Shown here piece after piece: positions 32,684 to 40,336 of a stretch of DNA of 40,730 nucleotides (its first letter is position 1; each line of letters begins with the position of its first letter). The DNA comes from Streptomyces plumbidurans. Its GTDB lineage: Bacteria > Actinomycetota > Actinomycetes > Streptomycetales > Streptomycetaceae. The notes below the pieces were generated by a model. That model did not search any database and was not told the origin of the DNA. It was given only the letters and a program-made list of their open reading frames with translations. The stretch is taken from assembly GCF_019857225.1 (NCBI RefSeq), contig NZ_JAFJSY010000076.1:1-40730 (forward strand), read 5' to 3'. The translations under genes and the position numbers were made by a program.

Positions 32684-33237
32684 CTGCTCCTGCGAAACCG
32701 GTGGCACTCCTATACAACGACCAGCAGCAGATGCTGGCCGAACTCCAAGTGCGCGAACCTTCGTTTCACTCAACACTGCAGACGATGCTACCGAAGGTTC
32801 TCCTACTCGCCGCAGCCAGCGAATTTGAACATTATGTGTGTCTGCACCTGCGGGACTACGTTAGCGACCATGTGACCTCTCCGGGGATCGTGTCTCTGGT
32901 AGACCGTAAGGCCATTAGCAGGCAGTATCACACCTATTTTGATTGGCCCCGTAGAAAGGCTGGCCCCTTCTGGGCCCTCTTCGGCAAGGACCAGAAGAAG
33001 GCCATCGAGGCCGAGATAGCAGCAAAGGAGCCCATACGCGAGGGTCAAGAGGCATTCCTGGAAATAGGGTCCATCAGGAACGAGCTCGTTCACAGCAATT
33101 ATGCAACATTCACCTTGAACAAGACGCTAGAAGAAGTTTACGACCTATACCGAAAAGGATCCTCGTTCATCGACGAGCTTCCACGCTTGCTGCGCATTCC
33201 AGTCGATATCAGCGATCAGCCCGTTGCTCTTATGTGA
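32680..33237 (+). CDS. HEPN-domain protein (MAE_28990-like)
   Basis: 185 aa, all helical. The motif EIGSIRNELVHSNY contains R-x4-H, the catalytic signature of HEPN ribonucleases. The N-terminal phrase LLAAASEFEHYVCLHLRDYV is typical of the MAE_28990/MAE_18760 HEPN group that accompanies DUF262 genes. The GTG start overlaps the DUF262 stop (GTGA) and the stop overlaps the NaeI gene start. Low GC. Likely an RNase toxin or effector controlled by the DUF262 partner. Confidence 0.8.
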   Translation: MTAPAKPVALLYNDQQQMLAELQVREPSFHSTLQTMLPKVLLLAAASEFEHYVCLHLRDYVSDHVTSPGIVSLVDRKAISRQYHTYFDWPRRKAGPFWALFGKDQKKAIEAEIAAKEPIREGQEAFLEIGSIRNELVHSNYATFTLNKTLEEVYDLYRKGSSFIDELPRLLRIPVDISDQPVALM

Positions 33238-34244
33238 GGATTTTGGTGCCAATCCACCGTAACGAGGAACTACCCCTCGACATTTCAGTTTCCAAAACAG
33301 CCGCCCAGGCTGCAGAAGATGCAGAGTTGACGCGGGTTCGTGAGCGTCTCCTAGAGTTGGACCCTGAAGGGGAGAACTTTGCGGCGGTCCTGCGCGACAC
33401 GATAGATCAGCTTCTCGACGGGGAAAATACAGGTCGCTACGACTGGCGCCAGCTTCATAAGACCGAAAAGACGCATGCCGGAACTCTCGTGGAGATAAAT
33501 CTCCAACGTAGATTCGATTTCAGTTCAGGTAGAGACATGGACTATGAAATCGCGGGTGTGGACGTGGACTGCAAGTTTTCGCAAGTTCTGGGCGGCTGGA
33601 TGATCCCCCCTGAGGCTATGGGGGAAATTTGCTTGGTTGTGTGGGCTGATGACCAGGCCAGCAAGTGGAGCGCGGGTCTCTTGCGGGCTGACCAGGAAAA
33701 GCTTACGAGAAACGGCCTGGTGACACGCAAAGGGAACAGGGATCACAAATACCGACTCAATAAAACGAATTTGAATCTGATTAGCTGGCTTTGGTATATG
33801 CGACCGCTTAAGAAGAATCTGCTGCTTCATCTTGAAGATGAAACTCGCCGTGCACTCTACGCACCTACTTCAGGCCAGAGGCGCGTAAATGAGTTGTTTC
33901 GGCGTGTACAGAGACAAAGAATTGACCGCAACGTAGTTAGAACTCTTGCCCAGCAGCATGATTACATGGCTCGTGTGCGCGACGATAAGAAGCGTACGCG
34001 CGCCCGGCCGGCCTTGAGGGAAGAGGGTTTCATTATTCCTGGAGACTCGCGCAACCATCAAGCCGTTGCTGAGGCGCTTGGAGGGCCGGTTCCGGGAAGG
34101 GGAGAGTTTGTGAGTTTCAGGGTCGCGAAGGCGCAGCCCCACCATGGGGATCGTCCCTCTGTCGAGCTCGATGGCTGCACGTGGGTAGCCGTTGCTCCGG
34201 GCGAGAAGGCGGAGAGTCCTGCCCCTAAACTGCCATCCCGATAG
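33234..34244 (+). CDS. NaeI-type type II restriction endonuclease
   Basis: 336 aa. Strong similarity to NaeI by recognition: TIDQLLDGEN (56-65), HKTEKTHAGTLVEINLQRRF, MDYEIAGVDVDCKF, GGWMIPPEA, SGQRRVNELFRRVQ and a C-terminal winged-helix domain. The NaeI active-site residues Glu70, Asp86, Asp95 and Lys97 correspond with a constant offset of 17 to Glu87, Asp103, Asp112 and Lys114. The position of NaeI Leu43, whose change to Lys confers topoisomerase activity, is Leu60 here. Target expected to be GCCGGC with an effector copy, by homology only. GTG start overlaps the HEPN stop. GC is low at the start and rises toward the end. Confidence 0.92.
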   Translation: MRILVPIHRNEELPLDISVSKTAAQAAEDAELTRVRERLLELDPEGENFAAVLRDTIDQLLDGENTGRYDWRQLHKTEKTHAGTLVEINLQRRFDFSSGRDMDYEIAGVDVDCKFSQVLGGWMIPPEAMGEICLVVWADDQASKWSAGLLRADQEKLTRNGLVTRKGNRDHKYRLNKTNLNLISWLWYMRPLKKNLLLHLEDETRRALYAPTSGQRRVNELFRRVQRQRIDRNVVRTLAQQHDYMARVRDDKKRTRARPALREEGFIIPGDSRNHQAVAEALGGPVPGRGEFVSFRVAKAQPHHGDRPSVELDGCTWVAVAPGEKAESPAPKLPSR

Positions 34245-34265
34245 CCGAAGCGTGCAGGGGATCCA

Positions 34266-34733
34266 ATGGAAGTCGAGGGGCAGCTGCCGGAGGGGTCGTG
34301 GGCATCCTCCGCGGCGCGTCGCCGAAACATGCAGGCCATCCGGAACCGGGACACCAAGCCCGAATGGCTGATCCGAAGGCTCGTGCACGCTAGAGGCTTG
34401 CGCTACCGCGTCGCCGCCAAGCCTCTGCCAGGACTTCGCCGAACTGCAGACATGGTCTTCCGCCCGGTGAAGGTGGCCGTCTTTATTGACGGCTGCTACT
34501 GGCACGGTTGCCCTGACCACTATGTGCCGCCAAGGACCAACCCTGGCTACTGGTCAGACAAAGTCGCTCGGAACATAGCCCGCGACCGCGACACTGACCG
34601 ACGCCTCGGTGAGGCAGGCTGGACGGTGCTCAGGTTTTGGGAGCATGAACCGTCGGAAAGCTGCGCTGCACGCATCGCGACTGAGGTCGAGAAGCGCCGC
34701 AGCGCAGCCCGAAAGGCAAAGCCGGACAGTTGA
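34266..34733 (+). CDS. vsr: very short patch repair endonuclease (Vsr)
   Basis: 155 aa. Vsr signature: RRNMQAIRNRDTKPEW, RTADMVFRPVKVAVFIDGC with catalytic Asp62, CYWHGCPDHYVPPRTNPGYW with the zinc ligands, and AGWTVLRFWEHE. It nicks at T:G mismatches created by deamination of 5-methylcytosine, here presumably at the sites of the adjacent methyltransferase. AGGGG precedes the ATG, 21 nt after the NaeI stop. Its stop TGA abuts the methyltransferase stop, forming TGATCA. Confidence 0.93.
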   Translation: MEVEGQLPEGSWASSAARRRNMQAIRNRDTKPEWLIRRLVHARGLRYRVAAKPLPGLRRTADMVFRPVKVAVFIDGCYWHGCPDHYVPPRTNPGYWSDKVARNIARDRDTDRRLGEAGWTVLRFWEHEPSESCAARIATEVEKRRSAARKAKPDS

Positions 34734-35954
34734 TCAACCCTTCTTCTGGTCTCGCTCCCGCGCCGCCTTCAGTACATCGATGATCGATTTACCGACGGCT
34801 TTGGCTACTGGCGGCGGGAAAGCATTACCCACCTGCCGGTACTGTGCGGTTTTCCCGCCGGCGAAGTCCCACTCCATCGGGAATCCTTGAATGATTGCTG
34901 CCTGCCGCACGGTGAGCATGGGGCCGTCAGGGCCGAACAGATCGCGGCCCTCGCTCTGCTTCTTCGCACATGTGCCGATGTCGTTGGCGACGCCCATGCC
35001 CGAGATCCCGAGCTGCTTCCAAGCTGCCTTGGCACGGCTAGGACCAAGATCTGCACCACCGTGCTTCTTCGACCCGCCGACAAGCGTGGGAGCGATGCCC
35101 CCGCCCTTGCCCTTCAGTTCGGCATCCCTCTCACGTGCCCTCGTCAGCCAACGGTCAAAAGCCTCGCGAGCCACCCGTGAGTGGACTCCACCGAAGTACT
35201 GTTCGTATCGCTCCCGCATGGTCGGCTCAAGTGCATCTGCGACGCTAACCGGATCTTCGTGGGTGGCCGTGGGCCACTCGTACTTGAGGTCCTTGATGAC
35301 GTCGTTCCGGAATGCGACAAGGATGGCTCGGGGACGAAGCTGCGGCACTCCGAAGTCGCTGGCCTCCAACACGCCCCACTTACAGACGGTGTAGTCCAGA
35401 CCTGCCCCAGTGACAAGCTGACCGTCTTCGCCCAGGTAGGTCCCGCCCTGAAGCTTCGCCTGGATGTAATCGCGGTAGTCCGAGAACTTGGGGTCCATGA
35501 TCCCCCGGACGTTCTCGATCATCACCGCCCGTGGCTTGAGGGTTTCCACCAGCTCGAGCATGCGGGGGAAGAGGTCGCGCTCGTCGTCCTTGCCGAGCTG
35601 CTTCCCCGCGTGGGAAAACGGCGGGCACGGAACGCCACCCGCCAGCAGGTCCAGCTCCCCCGGCTTCAGCAGCTCTGCACTCTTGCGCAGGTCCCGGAAC
35701 GGCTCAAACTGCTTGACGTCAGCCGACAGGACGTCGCAATGCTCCCTCTCCCACGCCCATACCTCGTGGACTTCGATGTTCAGCTCGAGTGTCTTCACCG
35801 CGTGCTGGTCGATCTCGACCAGGGCCAGGTGCCCGAAGCCCGCCTGATGCAGCCCGATGGCCTGCCCGCCGGCGCCAGCGCAGATCTCGATCGACGTGAA
35901 CTCGCGCTCAGCCGACACCGCATTGGCACCCGTGGAATCGTTCGTGCGGGTCAT
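34734..35954 (-). CDS. C5-cytosine DNA methyltransferase, partner of the NaeI-type enzyme
   Basis: 406 aa. Motif I SIEICAGAGGQAIGL, motif IV GGVPCPPFSHAG with catalytic Cys110, motif VI MIENVRG, motif VIII VPQLRPRAIL, a variable target-recognition region of about 100 residues and motif X QVGNAFPPPVAKAVG. The ATG at 35954 is preceded by AAGGAGGGG; longer in-frame starts lack a site. Protects host DNA from the restriction enzyme, presumably by methylating GCCGGC. Converges on vsr with no gap and is divergent from the HNH gene. Confidence 0.93.
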   Translation of the reverse strand: MTRTNDSTGANAVSAEREFTSIEICAGAGGQAIGLHQAGFGHLALVEIDQHAVKTLELNIEVHEVWAWEREHCDVLSADVKQFEPFRDLRKSAELLKPGELDLLAGGVPCPPFSHAGKQLGKDDERDLFPRMLELVETLKPRAVMIENVRGIMDPKFSDYRDYIQAKLQGGTYLGEDGQLVTGAGLDYTVCKWGVLEASDFGVPQLRPRAILVAFRNDVIKDLKYEWPTATHEDPVSVADALEPTMRERYEQYFGGVHSRVAREAFDRWLTRARERDAELKGKGGGIAPTLVGGSKKHGGADLGPSRAKAAWKQLGISGMGVANDIGTCAKKQSEGRDLFGPDGPMLTVRQAAIIQGFPMEWDFAGGKTAQYRQVGNAFPPPVAKAVGKSIIDVLKAARERDQKKG

Positions 35955-36115
35955 GTCCCCTCCTTGCAGCCGTACAGCGGCAGACACATCTTGCAATCTG
36001 CCATCACTGAGGGTGACAGACCCCACTGACAACGAGACCTCACCAAGTGTGCAGTACGCCCCTGGCTCCGCTGAACGCACCCTCCGTAACTCCGAACACT
36101 CATACGATATTGCTC

Positions 36116-36865
36116 ATGCGGGCACCCACGTGGATTGAGGACGAACTCGTACTTGCCGGAGCACTCGTCGTGAAGAACGGCTGGCGCGAACTCCGGACCA
36201 GCGACCGGGAGGTCCATGAGCTGTCTGAGCTGCTTCGTTCGCTGCCGATTCACAGCGCTGAAGCGCGGGGTCTTGCCGACTTCCGGTCCCCCGACAGCGT
36301 CAGCCGCAAGACCTCGGACTTTGCGACGAACCACAGCTCGTACTCCGGCAAGGCAACTCGGTGCGGCCGGCCCACGCTGCTCATGATCGAAGCGTTTATG
36401 CACCGTGAAGCTGAGATGCTGCAGGCTGCCCAGGCCCTCAGGGAGGGCATCGCCTCGGGCGAGCTGTACCAGATCCCCGCGCAGCCCGATGAGGTCGACG
36501 ACACGGGAGCCACCGCGATCGAGGGACGGCTGCTCGTCAGGTGGGCACTTGCTCGCGAGCGGGACCCGAAGCTGCGCGCGCTGAAGATAAAGCAGATGCG
36601 GCAACGAGGGCGCCCGCTCAGGTGCGTGGTCTGCAACTTCGATTTCGCCCGAACATACGGAGACCTGGGCGAGGGCTACATCGAAGTGCACCATGTCACT
36701 CCCCTCCACGTCTCTGGAGCCCGGGAGACCAAGCTCGACGATCTGGCCTGCGTATGCGCCAATTGCCACCGCATGTGCCACAGGAGCCGTCCGGGAGAAT
36801 CCTGGCGCACGCCGGCTGCTCTGCGGAAGCAGATACACAAGTCCGCTCAGGAGCCCGCCCACTAG
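36116..36865 (+). CDS. HNH endonuclease, McrA-like
   Basis: 249 aa. N-terminal domain APTWIEDELVLAGALVV to GRPTLLMIEAF, common in actinobacterial HNH restriction proteins, then an HNH domain: RCVVCNFDFARTYG, YIEVHHVTPLHV, LACVCANCHRMCHR (two zinc-binding CxxC pairs around the His-His). The ATG at 36116 lies 7 nt after TACGAT (36103-36108), so a leaderless mRNA is likely. Located divergent from the methyltransferase. It may be a methyl-dependent or back-up nuclease of the same island. Its stop shares CTAG with the converging ATPase gene. Confidence 0.88.
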   Translation: MRAPTWIEDELVLAGALVVKNGWRELRTSDREVHELSELLRSLPIHSAEARGLADFRSPDSVSRKTSDFATNHSSYSGKATRCGRPTLLMIEAFMHREAEMLQAAQALREGIASGELYQIPAQPDEVDDTGATAIEGRLLVRWALARERDPKLRALKIKQMRQRGRPLRCVVCNFDFARTYGDLGEGYIEVHHVTPLHVSGARETKLDDLACVCANCHRMCHRSRPGESWRTPAALRKQIHKSAQEPAH

Positions 36866-37494
36866 GCTGCGTCCGCTTCGGCCTCGTAGTGCATCTGGGC
36901 CAGGTCGAGCACGTCGTCTGGATCGTGTCCTCGGGCAGCCGTCCAGTGAAGCAAGTCCGCGATCAGCTCGACCGCCGACTCCTCCAGATCCGCCCATCGC
37001 CGGCTCACCCGGAGATCCGTACCGCCGATGACACCCTGATAGCTCTCAAGCGCTTCAGCTGCCCGCTCAATACGTCGGCAAGTACGGCCGCCGCCGATCG
37101 AGATCTCGCACCAGACCGCCTTTCCCGCTGCGGTCAGGACCGTGCCCCAGTCCACCGCCAGGGCTGCGAGCAAGTGCAGGCCTCGGCCGCACTCGGCTTC
37201 GCAGTCCGCCGTTGCCGGTGATGGCACCACCCGGCTTTTGTCGTGCACCTCCAGGCGCAGCCGCTCTCCCCGCCACTCCAAAATGAGGCTCGCCGGCGCC
37301 CCCTCGCCAACATGCTTGATGACGTTCGTCGCCAGCTCAGTTACCAGAAGTTCGGCTTCGTCGGCAGCCACCGGCGTACCCCAACGGCTGAGCTGCGTGA
37401 CGGCCGCTCTGCGTAGTAAGGGCACCTCTGCCGGTGCCGCTTCGAAGGGCAGGACACAGCGGAGTCGGGGTTCGGTGACTTCGGAGCCAGGCAT
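36862..37494 (-). CDS. anti-sigma-factor-like ATP-binding protein
   Basis: 210 aa. HATPase_c_2 domain: VTELATNVIKHVGEGAP (N box), LRLEVHDKSRVVP (G1), ECGRGLHLLAALAVDWG (G2), followed by a helical extension of about 70 residues ending HYEAEADAA. GGAGGAG lies 9 nt before the ATG at 37494. Codon 26 is TTA (37419-37417), so translation may depend on bldA. Divergent from an XRE/DUF5753 regulator followed by DUF397, the arrangement of WhiJ/AbaA-type developmental loci. Probably a serine kinase or anti-sigma regulator of that group. Confidence 0.87.
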   Translation of the reverse strand: MPGSEVTEPRLRCVLPFEAAPAEVPLLRRAAVTQLSRWGTPVAADEAELLVTELATNVIKHVGEGAPASLILEWRGERLRLEVHDKSRVVPSPATADCEAECGRGLHLLAALAVDWGTVLTAAGKAVWCEISIGGGRTCRRIERAAEALESYQGVIGGTDLRVSRRWADLEESAVELIADLLHWTAARGHDPDDVLDLAQMHYEAEADAA

Positions 37495-37607
37495 ACGGCC
37501 ACTCCTCCCTCCCAGGCCACGCACATCCTGCACCTGCCGTATCCGTACGGCTGCAGTGCGTAGCGATTCGTGAGCGAGCATGGCACAGAGAAGTCTCGCT
37601 ATGTAAC

Positions 37608-37637
37608 TTCTCACGAGAATCTATCGAGTGAATCGAT
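37608..37637. promoter_or_regulatory. two adjacent inverted repeats in the divergent XRE/ATPase region
   Basis: TTCTCACGAGAA (37608-37619) and ATCGAGTGAATCGAT (37623-37637) are both perfect inverted repeats (2- and 5-nt centres), about 16 bp apart between centres. They lie between the divergent starts 37494 and 37714, a fitting location for operators of the XRE protein. The remaining intergenic DNA shows no other feature. Confidence 0.45.
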
Positions 37638-37713
37638 GGTGTGGCCACACCAGCGCTGCCTAGCCTGTTGGGGATCTCCGGGCCCGCTGCCCGGTACCTG
37701 GCGAAGGAACCAC

Positions 37714-38559
37714 ATGCCCGAACGGACCACCACCCGCCGTCGCCAACTGGGGGCGACGATGCGCAAGTTGCGCGCCCGCAAGGGGCTGACTCTTGAGGAG
37801 GCAGGGAAACTCGTCGGCGTATCCAAGGCGACGGTCAGCAGGTACGAAACCCAGTCCGGGCCGGTCAAGTGGGTCATCATTGACGCCCTATGCCGCGAGT
37901 ACGGAGCAACTGAGGCTGAGTGCAAGGCGGTTGTCGGGCTCGCTAAAGACGCCAAGCAGCAAGGCTGGTGGAGTTCCTTTGCCGACTCCATCCCAGAGAG
38001 CATGAACTTGCTGCTCACGCTGGAAGACGAGGCCGTACACGAGAGTCACTTCTCATGCGTCTACGTCCCTGGTCTCCTGCAAACCCGCGCCTACAGCACG
38101 GCTTTGCAGAAGGCCAACGAAGTACCCCTCGCTCCGGAGGAGATCGAGCGGTTGGTCGATATCCGCATGAAGCGGCAGGAGATCCTCACCCGCTCCAAGC
38201 CCCTGCGCCTGTGGGCGATCCTGGACGAGTCCGTGATCCGCCGCGTCGTCGGGTCAGCGACGGCGATGAAGGAGCAGCTCGACCGGCTGCTCGAAGCGAA
38301 CGAGTCACCGCACATAACGCTTCAGGTGCTGCCCTTCTCCAAGGGCGCCCACGCCGCCGCCCTCGGAAGCTTCGTCATCATCGGCGGCCCCGAGCCGGCC
38401 CTCGACGTCACATACGTCGACTTCCACACCGGCTCCCTCTTTCTTGAGAAGGAAGAGGAACTGGAGCGATACAGGCTTGCGTTCGAGTACCTGCGCGCAC
38501 AAGCGTTGGACATGGAAGCGTCCTCATCCATGATCCACCGCGCCCGCAAGGAGCTGTGA
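37714..38559 (+). CDS. XRE-family regulator with DUF5753 domain
   Basis: 281 aa. Helix-turn-helix LGATMRKLRARKGLTLEEAG with KLVGVSKATVSRYET at about 12-55, then the DUF5753 ligand-binding domain (FSCVYVPGLLQTRAYSTAL, VDIRMKRQEILTR, HITLQVLPFSKGAHAA, ALDVTYVDFHTGSLFLE). The ATG at 37714 has GAAGGA upstream; longer in-frame starts are less convincing. The stop directly abuts the DUF397 start. WhiJ-like family, typically paired with DUF397 partners. Confidence 0.92.
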   Translation: MPERTTTRRRQLGATMRKLRARKGLTLEEAGKLVGVSKATVSRYETQSGPVKWVIIDALCREYGATEAECKAVVGLAKDAKQQGWWSSFADSIPESMNLLLTLEDEAVHESHFSCVYVPGLLQTRAYSTALQKANEVPLAPEEIERLVDIRMKRQEILTRSKPLRLWAILDESVIRRVVGSATAMKEQLDRLLEANESPHITLQVLPFSKGAHAAALGSFVIIGGPEPALDVTYVDFHTGSLFLEKEEELERYRLAFEYLRAQALDMEASSSMIHRARKEL

Positions 38560-38769
38560 ATGTCCGTTGGCCCTCAGCCTGTCTCCGATCCGGTCTGGTT
38601 CAAGTCGTCGTACAGCGGCGGTAACGCGACCGAGTGCGTAGAGGCCGCCTTCATACCGTTCGGCGTGCTCGTACGGGACTCAAAGGAGCCGCAAGGCCAC
38701 GAGGTTGCAATTTCAGCCAACGCCTGGCGCCTTTTCGTCTGCTCAATACGCGCAATAGCCAGCAAATAG
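38560..38769 (+). CDS. DUF397 protein
   Basis: 69 aa. WFKSSYSGGNATECVEAA and VLVRDSKEPQGHEVAISANAW are diagnostic of DUF397. It starts on the base after the stop of the XRE gene. In known WhiJ/BldB-type loci these small proteins act with the cognate XRE regulator. The next 270 bases (38770-39040) contain no gene I can support; a 46-codon frame from 38818 lacks a ribosome-binding site. Confidence 0.93.
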   Translation: MSVGPQPVSDPVWFKSSYSGGNATECVEAAFIPFGVLVRDSKEPQGHEVAISANAWRLFVCSIRAIASK

Positions 38770-39040
38770 GGCCGATCCGCTTCAGAGATGGATGATGCGC
38801 TCTTTGCAAATCACGAGGTGCTGATGACGGGCAGGATCGCGCTGTCCGGTCTGTGCGCGAAATTTGGGGCGGGACGAGGCGGGGGCACCGTTGAACGTCC
38901 GGCGGCTGCGGACGTCGAGGTCGCTTCGGGTTTCTGGGTGCGCGAGGGCTTACGGGCGTAACTGACGTAAGCAGAAACCGTCGAGCCCGTAGCAGCTGTT
39001 CGCTCGGGTAGTGCAGGCCTGTTGTCGATGCTCGCCCGGG

Positions 39041-39397
39041 TCAGCCGGCCGCCCGTAGGGGGCATCCGGTGCCCACGCGTGTGTCGAGTTCGGTTCGTAG
39101 GGCGGCAAGTTGCGCCATGCGCGCATCGATAACTTTGATCTTCTCCTCGAACAGCGTCGACAACGCCGTGGCGGTGTCGGGTTGTTGGCGGAGTTCCTCG
39201 CCGGTCCGGGCGATCTCGGCCAGCGAGAGGCCGAGCGTCTGCGCGGTGCGGACGTACTGCAGCCACGGCACGGCCTCCGGCGGGAAGTCGCGATACCCGT
39301 TGGGCAGACGCCGGCCCGTGACGAGACCGATCTTCTCGTAGAAGCGGATGGTGTCCCTGGTCAGTCCCGCTTGCGCGGCCAGCTCTCCGATACGCAC
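39041..39397 (-). CDS. MerR-family transcriptional regulator
   Basis: 118 aa. Winged helix VRIGELAAQAGLTRDTIRFY, EKIGLVTGRRLPNGYRDF, then a long dimerisation helix (LSTLFEEKIKVIDARMAQL) and the C-terminal GCPLRAAG with a single Cys. GTG start at 39397 with AGGGAGA upstream. Divergent from the membrane protein at 39488, whose promoter has a MerR-type 19-bp spacer. The effector is unknown; with one C-terminal Cys plus no obvious metal pair, a metal sensor is not assured. Confidence 0.9.
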   Translation of the reverse strand: MRIGELAAQAGLTRDTIRFYEKIGLVTGRRLPNGYRDFPPEAVPWLQYVRTAQTLGLSLAEIARTGEELRQQPDTATALSTLFEEKIKVIDARMAQLAALRTELDTRVGTGCPLRAAG

Positions 39398-39418
39398 GGC
39401 TCTCCCTGAACTGCCGAC

Positions 39419-39449
39419 TTGACCTTGGACAGTACTCCACTGTTTACCG
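39419..39449 (+). promoter_or_regulatory. MerR-type promoter with 19-bp spacer
   Basis: TTGACC (39419-39424) and TTACCG (39444-39449) are separated by 19 bp, longer than the usual 17. The spacer holds the inverted repeat ACAGT-actcc-ACTGT (39429-39443). This over-long spacer with a central dyad is how MerR regulators activate by DNA distortion. Probably controls the plus-strand gene and the divergent regulator. Confidence 0.8.
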
Positions 39450-39487
39450 TCGTGGCGTCCGTGCAGGAGACCAGCAGGAGCCTCGCC

Positions 39488-39955
39488 GTGATCCGTCCGT
39501 TCGCCCTTTCCCAGCCCGCCTATCTGCGTGTCGTACGCACGAGTGCGTGGTACGACCTCGTGGTCACGGCCGGATTCGCCACGCCGTGGACGTACGCCCT
39601 CGTGCACGATGCGCTGTCGACGCTCGGTGACGCCCTCGGGCTGGGCGCCCTGCCCGCCCTCAACCCGATTGAGATCCTCTACGCGAATCTCATGGGCTCC
39701 GTGGTCGTCGTATGGGCGCTCCTGCGGATCATCAACCCGCTGCCCGTGCACGGACTGTACGACGGGCTTGCGCGCACCCTTTTCTCCGCGTGGCAGGCGT
39801 ATGCGCTGGGGCACGGTGCCCCGCGTTGGCTGTGGCTGTTCCTGGTTGCCGAGACGGCGTTCGGGGTTGTCCAGCTTGTGCCGTGGTGGCGGGCTCGGCG
39901 CACCGACCTCATGGACTCAACTGCCGGACGACCGCTCGGCGGCGCGGGACGGTGA
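39488..39955 (+). CDS. small membrane protein controlled by MerR regulator
   Basis: 155 aa. The GTG at 39488 has CAGGAG 7 nt upstream. Four hydrophobic segments (YDLVVTAGFATPWTYALV, ILYANLMGSVVVVWALLRI, LFSAWQAYALGHG, WLWLFLVAETAFGVVQLV). No recognised family. Divergent from the MerR gene and carrying its operator, so likely the regulated target. Confidence 0.75.
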   Translation: MIRPFALSQPAYLRVVRTSAWYDLVVTAGFATPWTYALVHDALSTLGDALGLGALPALNPIEILYANLMGSVVVVWALLRIINPLPVHGLYDGLARTLFSAWQAYALGHGAPRWLWLFLVAETAFGVVQLVPWWRARRTDLMDSTAGRPLGGAGR

Positions 39956-40092
39956 TACCTGGGCGAGGGCGTGGGCTGAAAGCTCATTCGGCTGCAGTCT
40001 CGTCGCTTCTTCACGTCCCCCGGGGGCCCGCTGTCGTTCCGTCCGCTTCAACGCACCCATGGCCGCCCGGTTTTGCTGATGGTGGCGGTTCC

Positions 40093-40167
40093 GGGGCGAG
40101 CGTCAAGAGCGCCCTTCGGGCGTCGGCTTCGCCGATTCCGCTTCGCTGCACTCTTGACCCTCGCCCC
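40093..40167. repeat. cloverleaf-like inverted repeat with three TTCG hairpins
   Basis: GGGGCGAGCGTCAAGAGCG (40093-40111) pairs with CACTCTTGACCCTCGCCCC (40149-40167) at 17 of 19 positions. Inside are three small hairpins, each with a TTCG loop: GCCCTTCGGGC, CGGCTTCGCCG and GCTTCGC. It lies between converging genes. It is either a structured bidirectional terminator or a dispersed repeat element. I have an impression of similar sequences elsewhere in Streptomyces but cannot check. Confidence 0.6.
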
Positions 40168-40248
40168 TCCACCGCGGGGTGTTGTGAGGCCGGGCGGCCT
40201 CAGGGGTGGGCGGCGGGGGCAGGCGAGTGGGGGTGCGCGAGGGTCGCC

Positions 40249-40277
40249 GGGTGGCGGGTGGGTGGGTGGTGGGTGGG
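40249..40277 (+). other. G-quadruplex-forming G tracts
   Basis: Six runs of GGG separated by 1-4 bases on the plus strand, in the intergenic region between converging genes. This meets the classical quadruplex pattern with very short loops. The surrounding stretch 40195-40300 is also G-rich. No gene is supported between 39956 and 40336. Confidence 0.6.
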
Positions 40278-40305
40278 TTCGTGCGCTTGGTGTGGGCTCG
40301 GGTCG

Positions 40306-40322
40306 GCCGTAGGCCCTACGGC
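40306..40322. terminator. short perfect hairpin downstream of the nitroreductase gene
   Basis: GCCGTAGG and CCTACGGC are perfect inverted repeats around a single C, 14 nt past the stop of the minus-strand nitroreductase gene. The very short loop would open by a base pair or two. Probable terminator. Confidence 0.5.
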
Positions 40323-40336
40323 GGTGCTATGCCGCC

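Noticed and set aside
38818..38958. 46-codon plus-strand frame ending in a stop at GGGCGTAA
   Set aside because: No ribosome-binding site, no homology recognised and an unexplained TTA codon; insufficient to call a gene.
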